Source of the DNA: Synchiropus splendidus
Taxonomy: Eukaryota > Chordata > Actinopteri > Syngnathiformes > Callionymidae
Assembly: GCF_027744825.2 (NCBI RefSeq)
Contig: NC_071345.1
Location: 13,827,501 to 13,891,500 of the forward strand
Reading direction: 5' to 3'
Length of the DNA: 64,000 nucleotides
Shown: positions 14,801 to 26,800 of the stretch, piece by piece
Layout: each line of letters starts with the position of its first letter
Numbering within the stretch: position 1 is the stretch's first letter
Notes under the pieces: generated by a model
What the model was told of the DNA's origin: nothing
Databases searched by the model: none
What the model saw: only the letters and a program-made list of their open reading frames with translations
Program-made: the position numbers and the translations under genes

Positions 14801-17800
14801 TTATTGTCTGGCTTTTCCCACTTCGAGCCCCTGCAGTGGATTATCAGTCAGTTGACTCTCAGAGGGCAGCCAAAGCCGCCCATTCAAACGCGACAGAAAA
14901 TCCAAATGATTGGCTTTTTGGCTCAGACTCGTGAAAACAAACCTCCATATCAGTCTGAGCCAGGCTTGGTCCACAGGTCTGTTCATAAAACCATATGAGT
15001 TGGTATCACTGACACACTACAGAGCTTCTGTTTGCTCGCAGCAGCCAGCTTTGCTGCGCAAATTGGTCCAATTATCAGATAAATACAGAGGCTGCTATCT
15101 GGATAATAACTCTCTACTAGGTTATTATGCAACAGCAGAAATTGTCTTGGATAATTAGAAACAGGCATTTCATTCCAAAAATGCAATTTAAATATTCAGT
15201 AGACGCTAATGAAGCGCAAAGACCTCCCTCGGCCCTTTGCTTTCACTCGAATAAATGACAAAACTTTTATCTTTGTGTGTTTATGTTTGTCTAATTCATG
15301 GAAAACCAGAGTGGAACTGCTTAAATACACAATAATGGAATGCCTCATGGTTTCTAGTCTTAGTCAGTGAAGTCCTAGCCTAAAAGTCATTTTGCCTCAT
15401 GACCACAGGGATAAGAAAAGAGGAGTAACACGAGGATTCCCTTGAATGTGCCAGCAGTGGGAGCTGGAAAAGCATGTGTGCGTCCACTTACTGCGTGATT
15501 TGTGCGTCCGCAATCCGTCTCAGTTGCAGCAGCAAGGCAGTGGATAGGCAAGTCTTACACTTTTCCCAGTGTATGAATGTCATTTGAGCACATTTTCACT
15601 CCCAACCTTAACCACAACCTCTGTCTTTCTGATATGACAAGTTGCCCACGGTGTCGTGAAACACTGCAGCTGAAAGGGCAACAGAAAAAAAAGCACACTG
15701 TGACGTGATCAAAGGAAAATCGACTCAAATTGTAGTCAACTGGAGTGGAAACCACAAACACTATTCTTGTGGAAACCTGGGATAAGGGATGAAGTTGCTG
15801 ACTATGAAGTGTCATGGGAAAAGCATGTGCTTTTGAAGGAAGTTTCTGTTTTCAGTTTTTTTGTCGTCTTTTTGTAACACCTGTTTTCATATTTTGTGTT
15901 TCATATTGAGTGGATTCCAGTTCCCACTGATCGTGTCGCTTAACTGAATGGGGTCATTAGTGTGTAGTTGGAGCATAGCTCTACTAACCGTATGTTGGTC
16001 ATTTACAACAGTGAAGAGTAGCACGTGGGCACAGCATAGCCGCACTTTGTCTTCCATCCTTGCGGCCCATCTGCCTGCACGAGTGTGTTGTTCAAATGTA
16101 AACCTCAGTGTTCCCTCCGAGTGTCTACCTGCCACCTCAGCCTGCAGCTCTGCTCATTACGGCGATCCAGAGTAGGCTGCTTTGCCCCCCAGCAACCCTC
16201 TGCATCTGTAGGGCTGCAGTCATGGAAAATTTCACATCAGCCTGGATGATAGGCAGCTTCCACGTCCCCTGTCCATCAACTTCCACATTCCTCAGCACAC
16301 GACTCGGCAGTATAGTTTCCAACTCCTGCGCGTTTTGACAACCTTCCCCCACTTTCAGATAGTCTGTGTTTTTGCCCTTCACGCTACCCCTTCCTGCCTC
16401 CTACCTGTATGAACAAGCTTGTGCCGCCATCTGCAAACCCATCGCAAACACCCTCAACACAGTAAATGTCAAAGTTGGCCTGAGGGGCCTCCAGTCCAGC
16501 CACTCAATTTGAACTCTGGCATTCCAAAAACGCTCCTCCGAGAAGTTTGAAAACGCCTCCTTAAGAGAAAATAAAGTATTTACCTTTGCCAATGCAATTC
16601 TTTCTCTGATAACACAATTGTACAGCTAGTTCAAGTGGTGATGTTTGCTTATTCTTCTTATTAAGCCCAGAGGACTGGAGCCTATCGCAGCTACCTGCAG
16701 TTAGAGGCGGGGGACACTTAGGAGAGGTCCATCATGAGGCACCACACTAGCAGCGTTACATCATCCGATTGAAATTACATTTACAAACACAAACTGAAAT
16801 AGATGAAGCAAAAAATAATCTGGTAAAAGCACTGTTTTAGTGGAAATGGTGACGTCCCTCTGTAAATCTAGAACCTCTGCACCTCTTCTCTTTGACCTGC
16901 TCCCAGAGAAAAACACATGTTCTTAAGTGCACGCCTGTTATTTTGCACGCAGTGTCGTGAATTATGAATAAAGGACGCTGATGGGAGGTCCTGCTCCTCA
17001 AAGCCGGTGTCTTTCAGTTCCTCTAATTGAAACAAGTTCAAAAGTGTCATGTCCGCTTTTATCTCCATCTCTTCTCTGCTGCTTCCATCCCCCTCTCGCG
17101 AAATGAAAGGCAGCGACTGACATGAATATCGTCCTCGGATCGCAGATGTCCATTAAATATGGGCTGTATTTTGTTTCATCCCTCTTTAAATATCTGTGTG
17201 CTGCTGTGCTGCATGAACTGATATGAACTGTTTCACATCCCCCTCACATTTCAACCACGTAACAAACGGAAATGTTCTCGGTGTCATCGGGATTTTATTG
17301 AGTTAATCTGCGATGATCCAAACTCATTTAAAGGATTAAATGTTGAGTGGGAAAAGATGGGTTTTATAAATGGCTTTACTTGTTAGATAAAGTTGAGATT
17401 TTACAATTTTGTAGAAAAGATATTAATGCAAAACGTAGACTCAACTAGTGAGTGTTTAAGAAATGAATTTAAATATAATTGAAATTATTGCATTGATGAT
17501 GACATATTTTATATCATCATGCTGATACGAATGCCACATTTTAAATGTTTTTAATGTTATGAGAGATTCAAAAATGCATTTTTAAATAAAAATTAAAAAA
17601 AAATATTTTTGTTGAGATAACTTGGGCAGATACATGACCAAAAAATAAAAAGTTGAATACTTGAATATTCAATGATTAAAAATACCTCTGTAGGATAAAA
17701 AGAGGGTTTAGCCCTGACGTGGCACTGAAGCCCAGGTTCGATCTGACCTCATCCTTCTTCCCTGACCTCCATCCTCCACCCCAGCCCATTTCTCCTTGAA

Positions 17801-20800
17801 CCCCCTTTCCATGCTTTGCTCCCCATTCTTCTGTGCTCTTCACGCTCAGGCATCTTCATTACAACCAGATGCTCGGATTTGACGTAGGAGGAACGCGGTG
17901 CCAGGTGAGTGCCGGTGCCGATAGATGAGCTTCAGCTACTCTGCGAACTTTCAAAGCCTTCCTCCTCCTCATCTTCCTCTCTCACATAGTATCATCTGGT
18001 GTTGCTCTGCGCCATATGATGTTTTAATTTGCAGCCCAATTTCACTCGGGACGCCCACCTGGACCATCTGCTCCTCAACAAACACCCACGGGATTCATTT
18101 ACATTCTGAGAAACAAACAATTCTGTTGTTTTATCAATATTAATTGCAATTTCATTTTGGTTTTCTGACTCAACTGCCTCTAAGCAAAGACAAATGTGTC
18201 AAACCTCTTTTGCGTCCGCCAAAATAATAGAACTACCTGCATCTTAGGATGTGTTTAGGGTAGAAAGCAACAATCCAAACACTGATATAGTGACTTCCTG
18301 CCGTTTTCAAGTCCAACATGACTAAGAAGGTCGGGATGATGGCACGCCTCTATTTCCAGGGCTGGTATCTCTTTACACTCTATTCATAAAAAGGAGGGAA
18401 ACAAATCACTCACTCTATGTAATGTCTGCCTTGACGGAATGCAGTAGCCACGATCAAAGTACAACAAGGACACCCTGACATATTGCTTTCTTAATTTGCC
18501 TTTGATCACGTCGTGCATCGCGGCACGTGTACATGCTGGTTTGGCAACATTTTTTTTTCCCCCTTTCCGCCGGCATCAGTGTCTGTCATCAGTGTAATCT
18601 CAGCACGGCGCCCACGTTACTAGTGTTACATGAATGGGAAGTACATTGCACTTCCCATTCATCCAGGTCTTCTTGAGAGTATTTAAGAAAACCTTTCAGC
18701 CAAATCCCGAAAGGCAGCCATCAAAGTTTTTTTTCGAGTTGAAGGTGAAATGTTTTCAGAATCCAAAGTCAAGTTAAGCTTCCTTATTCAGTTCCTCTAT
18801 AATCCAGTCTATGTGAAATTCAAACAGTTCAACAACATAGCTTCTCTGACCTGTTGAATGTTTCTATCCATCTCCGACAAGTTTCACCTTCACCGCTACA
18901 TATAATGGTGATATATTTTCTGTAATACTGCACATGCTGTGTATTAAAAAAAATGGATCTACTTGAATTTAATTAAAAGTGATGAGTCACATGTCTGACG
19001 CTGAAGTCTTGCCAACTAGTTGGATATAAATGTGGCAGACGTCGAGCCATCCGAGGAAACCTCAATATTGAGCTTCTTATGAACCATGGCATCTATTAAA
19101 GGAGTGGATTTTCCTTTTCACCTAAGCTCTAAAGATGTGCCTTTTCAGTGACTGGATTGCAGCGGAGGTATTCTCGGAAACCCTAACCTTTCAGTCAGCG
19201 CCACGTGTTTGTTTCTCAGGCTGTGAAAACATCCTGCCATGACTTTTCAATCTTTTCCTGCCGAAAACACTTCTCGCCTCCCCTTCCTCACTTCGACCCA
19301 CGACGTGTCTATATCTTCCATCACCTGTAGCTGCGGGTTTGTGCAGGTTTGGGCGTGTGTTGTTTTGTCTCTCTCAGGTTCCTGACATTCCAGATTTTAT
19401 CGCCAGGCTCCGGTTAGCTTAGCTGATAGCCATCGCAATGGGGCAGTCTATCATTTAACAGACAGTGATTGATGGCGCTTAAGACAGACGAAAGTCCTTC
19501 AGAGATCGAAAAGAGTTATGTGGATATATCCAGCAGCCTGCGGCCCCCGTTTTATATTTGTGGCTAATTGCTAGCTTAGAAGGATTAGAATTCAAATGTG
19601 GCCGAAAGGCTTCGTGAAAACAATTGCACAAAGAGAAAGTGAGATAAACGCACGTGAATAAAAGTTAAAGCTGTCAACAATGGCGCTAACAGGGATGTCG
19701 CAGTTGTGCTGAGACTGCAGTTAAACAGTGGCCGCTTCTGTTTCGCCTTACAACTGCACATTCTAAAAATTATTGTCCACCTCAACCGTGGAAGACCGAA
19801 CTTGTAAACAGGATGACCCCATGAAAGCTGGACATTCTTGTCATCCAAAATGACTCCTCTCGTCTTGACTGTTTAACACGCGAACAGGATGAAGCCCCCT
19901 CCAGCCCAAAGTGTATCATCTTGGTCCCTCCCTCACTTTTGTTCAAATTCTTAATCATGACATCATTGTCCAGAATTATGAATAACCGTTGAAAGATGTA
20001 TTAAAGTAAAAGAATAAAAGTAACAGGGAGCAGATTGGAAATTTATGAGCTTTGGAATTATTCACTCTGAAAAGGTCTCCAGTGAGCCTTGATATGTAAA
20101 TGAGTGTGAGACACTTGGTGTCTTACTTTTTAAAAAATACCCAATTTGTAAAAAAGTAGTGGCACGGATATTGAATTATTTATGGTTGACATTTCCTCCC
20201 TTTCCATTCTGTCATTTTCATTTTCTGGCTTTGTGCAGGCTTCATTTTGATGAGGTAACCCTCCGACACGGCGCTGCCTGTCTGTTTATTTCTGTCTGTG
20301 TCGACAGTACGTGTATCTATTCACCTCTAATCCAGCCGTGAGCACTTTTTGTCCCCTGCAGGCTCAATGTCAGCAATCTGGCTTTGATGTCAAGCCACAA
20401 TTTATTCGTCTGTCCCCGCGGCCGCCCCTGCTGTCCACATAATGTCAGGCAATCAATAATAATGTGACCCGGCTACCAACCCCGCCGGCCCGCTGCTTTA
20501 GTTATTCGCCCCCCCCCCCACTGGCCTGCGCTGTTACAATCTTTGACCCGCTTATGGCCTTAAAAACTCCTTTTACACCCAGGTCCTACCCACATTTACT
20601 AATGTCTGTCTTGCTTTGGCATTAAGTCCTGCGTCTGTTACCAGAGCAACAAGGTTCCCTGCTGAAGTATGTGCAACCTCTGGCTTCCAGAACAAATGGT
20701 TTTGAGGCAGAAATAGCTGTTATCTCCTCACTTAAAGATATGCCAAGTAATGACTGTATTCACTGTAGAATTCACCTGTGTGTGACATCATACCGATGTC

Positions 20801-23800
20801 ACAGACCAGCAAAATGTCTTGCCATGCCAAGTTGGAAGCCGTGTATAGCCGTGTTTTTTGTGAAATTAAATAAAAAATTTGGGGGAAAATACTATATACA
20901 GTGGTACCTCGGTTTTCTTACATCCCGGAATTCGAACAAATCGTAGTTCAAACGAAAATTTCGAGATTTTTTTGCTTCGGATTTCAAACGAAAATCCAGA
21001 GCTGAACGTCCCCGAAAAAAGCCGGAGAAAACATAATGTGTGCGGACCGATCAGCTGACCCGCGACGCACTTTGTTATTGTATATAACGCAGCCTCCGTA
21101 TGCAGACGTGTCCTGTTAGCTACCTTTACTGGCTGTTTTTTCTTCATATTGAGGTGTAAAACCTTTCCTGTCTCCGCACTGGACCGTGGTAGAGTGTCAC
21201 AGGGGAGGTGCTCGCTCTCCCTCCACTCCAGGGTTTGATGTCCTGTTGTCGACTGGAGCTCTGACAGGGATGAGGCGAGTCTGGGACAGAGCGTGACTTG
21301 GTTTATGACTTTGTCACAGCCAAACTGCACAGAAGCGCACATTCAGAGCTGGACACGCACCGGGCACCTCTTCCCTTCTGGAGAGACGTCACTCACTCGG
21401 CAACCCCTCCCACATGCAGCGGCCACACACATAGAGGAACAGCGCACCTGCAGCAGACGCTCTACATTCACTCCTACAAAAGACTATTTTAAGGCTTGGA
21501 ACGCATTATTTCTTTTTCCATTCATTGTAATGGGAAAAATCGATTCAGATTTCAAACACATCACTGCTCGAACGGCCGTCTGGAACGGATTGTGGTCGAG
21601 AACCGTGGTACCACTGTATATATATATATAAATATATATTTAGAATATATATATATATACTTAGAATTACCACATACGAAATTTCGGTATGTGATCTCCG
21701 GTTTACAAAAACAAAAATTATATGTCCAAAAATACATAAATATGAGATAAATACTTATCAGAAAGATGTACAACAACAAAAAAATATATACTAAAAAAAA
21801 AAAAAGCATCTGCTGGCCGTGGTCGTAAGTACAGGGGGACGTAAGTCGAGCAGGTCGTAAGTCAGATGTTACTTGTATATTGAAGAGAAATAAGCTAAAC
21901 AATTACTGTCATTCATTAATGTCTTTGCTGTTACTGACTAAAACAGAGCGGTTACTTCAGACTAATAAAACACTGTCATGAAGAAAGAGAGGAAGGATCA
22001 GCTGTTGGCCCATGAACAGTCAACTCCCAACTGTATATCAGTGCAGATAATAGAGAATGGGAGAAGACAGGTGCGCCATTATACTGCAGATTAGAGAGGA
22101 ATGCTGCGAGGTTAACGCCGACCAGAGTCGGCTAACTCAAGTATTTGTTTGTGTGCGTGGGCTCAGATTCACTCCAGTTTATGCTAAAATATGCAGCGCG
22201 TGATCTGCATGCCACTTCTGACATGTGCGCTTGAACTGTCCATATGCTTCTTGATTTTTGAAATTTGCTAGCTGGGTGTGTAAATATGTGTAGGCGGAAG
22301 GATGGTTACTATTTTTCCTCGTCCTTGCCATCTATGAATGTCTGTAGGCGCCAGACGACACCAACTATCTCCTTGTCTCCTTGGCTTATCTGCCTTCTCA
22401 AAATAAACTTTTATGAATTCATATTTTTCGTTTCAGTATGGTATGTTTGCACTGCAATTGAAGGCCACCAGACATTAGCTAGTGTGTCATGTCGATATAC
22501 AATGAAAGCCATCTTTAAAAGGCTTGTTATTTACACTGCTGCGTTCCGTTCTGAGGCGCAGAAATGACAACAAGTCGGCAATGAAAATGATACAGATGGA
22601 ATGTTGCCGCATACCAATGATGTGCGGCAACTGTCCCCGCATCTATAAATATATTACATTTACAATCGTGCGCATGGATGAGGCAACCCCAGTTCATTAT
22701 TGTGTGGCACTTCATACATGTGTGATTCAAGTTTAAAATAGGACGCGCTGAAAGAGCCACATTGGTTGATGAATAATTTAGTCAGTCATCAACCAAATGT
22801 AAATGTTATTTTACATTGTTTTGGCAGAGTTGCTGGAGTATAAATAAAAAAAATTACCTCTTGTTATCAGTCTAGTCTTTGTTCGCTCTGTTTTTGTGAT
22901 TGTTTCAGTACCTATTCTGCACTGGACTGGCACCAGAAGCCGTCATCTTGACTCGCACCATACGCTTGAAAGAGTTTCCTTTTCTTATTCTGTGTTTTGC
23001 TGCTGTTTTGGGGAAGTCACCGTTGATCATTTCTTCAGTCAATCTTGAAAGTAAATCTCTATTAGGAGACGTTGAATTGCATTTAACTTTCAAACATGTT
23101 CAATATGCCACCCTCTCACCGAAAGAGTGTCATTTCACTTGTTTTGACATCATGCATGACCTTTGTTTGAAATTCCTTTTACTCATGGAATCAGAGTTGA
23201 TCCCAAACCAAACCTTTTTTGCGGCACATTGCTCTCTTCAAACTTGTCACAGATCTTGCAGTGTTGCAAACCTCATGTAAAAGTGCTTCTAACGTGAGTC
23301 ACTGCTTGGTGTGACGCAGCACGGAGGCGCCGCAGACCGTGACCACTTTTGCTGTGAGTCCAGTCAGCTCAAAAAGAAGCAGAGTTGGCAGGCCTGTGGA
23401 GAGGAAGGCCAGGGGACATGATACATGTAGGTAAAAGAGGAAGACAACCAAGGAAGGTTCGTGGATGCTGTAAGTGAGGTCATGAAGTTGACTGGTGTCA
23501 GAGGGGAGGATTGTCAGGAAAGTCTACTTCTATTTACTTTGTATTGCAATACAACTGTGGATGACATGGGCCAGTAAATACAGGATTTCATATTCAGCAA
23601 TCCTAGTGTCCGATTCCCTCTCTTGTCTGTCAATAAGTTGACAGTCACTTAAATAATATGGAACGAGGATATGTGCTGATGGACTCAATCTGAAGTACAT
23701 GCTCCCACCTCAGCTTGTATCAGGCTCCGAGGCTGTTTGTGAGAGTCATCTTCTCAGCCAGCCATGTGGTCTCCCCGCTCCTCTAATTCATCTCAGAGTG

Positions 23801-26800
23801 GCTCCAAACTCCAACCAGAAACACACAACATCAGTGCCAGGCACTCTACGCTGCCAAGACTTGCTCTGTTTAGTGTGTTGGAGAGGGAACTATTGAGGAG
23901 CGGGGCTCTCGACACATTTACCTCTGCTTTAACTGTGTCTTCGTCCAGCTGAGATGAGAAGAGGATGAGAGAACTGGAAGTGGAGGACACAAATAAAGCA
24001 GTTTGTTTCATGAACCCGAGAAGCCTTTTAATGCCATGTAACTCTCTTTAACCGTCATATTGTAGTTATTAAAATAGTGAGATGCCTAGTCATTACTAGC
24101 TTACTGTGTTAGTCAAAATTATTCCAGCTCTTGGCATCAAAACTCAGTATAGGATCCAACATACATTCTCATTTTTGGTTCCAGAGTTTTCAGAAAGTCT
24201 CATAAATTCACAAATATGCATTTATTTTTTAGAATTTATGTTACTGAGGGGACCAAGATTAATCCTACAGTCAAATAAATAATAGACTAAGAATGAAAAG
24301 TATAGTTTCAAATACTTGGCATTTGATGAATGCCAAGATGTAAATTTCATTTTGTGCAAGCAAGAATACATTATTTATTTTCCATTTATAAAGGGTCTGT
24401 ACCATCAGAACATATGATGAGCAGTATTTTTTTGTAAGCTTGAATTACTTCTGGTTTTTACTGTAGTCTTTGCTGTATATTAAAGTCGTACAAACACTGT
24501 TGAAGTGAAATTGTTGAAATATTTATATGGACAGAAGATGTGGTGCCCGAGACATGCAGACGCAGCTGGGAGAAATAAACCAATAATGGATTTGGAAAGC
24601 AGTCAAAGAGGGATCTACTGTAAAGAAATGGAAGATAATATATTCCAATGAGCGATTTAGCAAGTGAAAGCAGGACTTGCATGGATTAAGGAATTGTGTG
24701 GAAGAAAGGGCAAAAAGCGGGAGAATAGTAATTAACTCTGAATTATTCTATCATGGTGGAATCAAGGGGATTAATAGCGGCTTTAATGTGAATCCTGCAC
24801 CTTTCACTCAGTTTCAACATGGGAGTCTGGTTGCTCTGTGCGTGCGTGTGCATGTATGTGATGTGGGCGTGTGTTTCCCCTGTTCTCCAGAAGGCTCCGT
24901 GCCAGTGGGCTTGTGACCATATCTGCCCAGCAGCCTGCGATTGTGAGGGAAGTGGTGTGTGACTTTGTACCCCCCACTTACTGAGGTTCATCCAAGCAGC
25001 ATAAGTTAATCCACCATAATAGGGAAAAGAAAATAGGGGGAAGGTAGGAAGGGAAGGAACACTGTTTGGGAGGTGGCACGTCAGAATGATTGTGTGGAGC
25101 AGTCGGTGTGTGAGGAATGCCAGGGAGAGTTAGGGCCAGACAGACTATTGTAAATCTGTGGCTCATACTGTTGTGGGTGTTGATAGCGGCACCTCATGCC
25201 AATCAGATGACCACTATCACTTTGATAAATCTCAACAAAAACAACAAGGAATCATTGTTCGCAGACCGCTGAGGTGATTTATTTGAGCGGACCCATCTCC
25301 GTAGTGGCCATTGGCAGTTATTCTTTATCATTTAAAAGCAAAACGGACCTCAAAGTCGTGTATTCCGAGCACACAATGAAGGAGTTTTATCTGGGATTTC
25401 CCGTATCTCTCTACCTCCCACCTAGTGTTGCTACTGTCAACACTGTAGAAGACTGTTTGTCCTCGCAGAGACTGAAGGGAGGAGGCGGAGAGTGGAGTGT
25501 TTTGGGAACAGGGTATGGAGGGAGGAGAGCCAGAGGGCAGGTGCTGGAGTAATTTGTAATGGCAGAGGAGTGGAGGTAAGCTCGACTCAGTCTGTCTGGA
25601 GCCAGTGACCCATAGCTATGCACACCCTTCTCATTCTCAAATGTCCGCTCTCTGTGTTCGTCATAAGCAGTGCACCATTATCTTTTCTACTTTTAACTTC
25701 ACCGTTGTTTTTTGGGTGCAGGTTTCTTCTCTCGTGGGTACACAGGTAGCGCTGTAGTAGAGGAAAGCAGACAGCCAAGGACTGCACATTCAGATGTTGA
25801 TGAAAGTAAAATTGTTGGATTTGAAAAACCTGCCCTGCTCATTCACAGGGATTGGTTGAATTGGACATTGCAAAATCCTCTCAAGACCGTCACTCCTTTA
25901 TCTGTGACGCCTCGGTCGAACACATCCACCGACACACTCGCTTTCACGCCGTCTTTTATACACTTCCCGCTTCTTTTCTTTCTTGCCTCTGCTATCACTT
26001 GGCCAACATGTTTGCTCGTTCCGCTCTGTCCCCCTATCTCGCCAGCACACTGAGGCTTAGCCGGCCTATCGAGCTTGATGGTCGGGCTTTTTTTTTAAAT
26101 GAAGCAGTGAGTGGATAAGAAAAGTGTAGTGGAGAAGACATGACAAATAATTCAATGTGTACTCCAGTGGCCTGTTATCTTATTACAGCGGTGCCGGCTT
26201 GTCACGCCCGACTGGCTTGGCCTCATAGGAGAGCCCTCACCCCCATATAATTCCCCCTGTTATTCAGAAAGTGCTCTTGTATTGCAGTTTGGGCACAAAG
26301 AATAGGAAACCCCTGTGGGTGCCAATCTCTCCACACTGAATTTATTTATCCAGAGTACAGCGTTAGCGTTTGGATTTCTACCAATATGTTTGTTAACATT
26401 GTCAAATACACCTCATACTTAAACACAGGTTTCACTGAAAACAGCAACATAGCCCCATAATAACTGTCAGTTGAGCGACAACCACTGCGAACGCTTGTGC
26501 TTCTTGTGTATGAGGAAAGTGAAGCGATTTCAATAGATCACTGATATGGTATGTCACCCCTAAAATAGACTTCTTCATTAAAGTAACCATCATGGACACA
26601 TGCGCCCCGATAATCAAGGCTAATTTAAAGTGTGCCGTCCATTTGCTCCATTATTTCCAGCGTATTGCTTTAGCATACTCCCGCGTGGGCATCAGAAGAG
26701 GGTCTGAAGTGGGAACCGCTGTCAGCTGAAGTAGATGAAATGGTGTTCCTCTTAGCCGCTGTTCAGGTCTCTCGCCGCTGCCAAAATGAAGGCTCATTAG

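Larger units (their letters stand above)
2875..20898 (+). other. mcam: mcam intron 1, first half
   Basis: Begins at the strong donor GTAAGT. No coding exon found. The longest open frame (5977-6522, 181 codons) has no recognisable domain and I treat it as chance. Contents: AT-rich stretches (7300-7720, 17330-17700), a purine tract around 8105-8180, short TG/CA runs (3450-3470, 12187-12200, 13280-13296), an old interspersed-repeat fragment at 16665-16735, a perfect hairpin at 18630-18662 and an enhancer-like stretch around 14800-15300. Confidence 0.8.

Noticed and set aside
17700..17745. tRNA B-box-like word AGGTTCGATCT
   Set aside because: No matching A box or cloverleaf around it.
18630..18662. 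Hairpin as a microRNA precursor
   Set aside because: Thirteen base pairs is far shorter than a Drosha substrate.
20866..21342. 158-codon open frame on the minus strand
   Set aside because: Lies mostly inside the palindromic transposon and does not resemble a transposase or any known protein.
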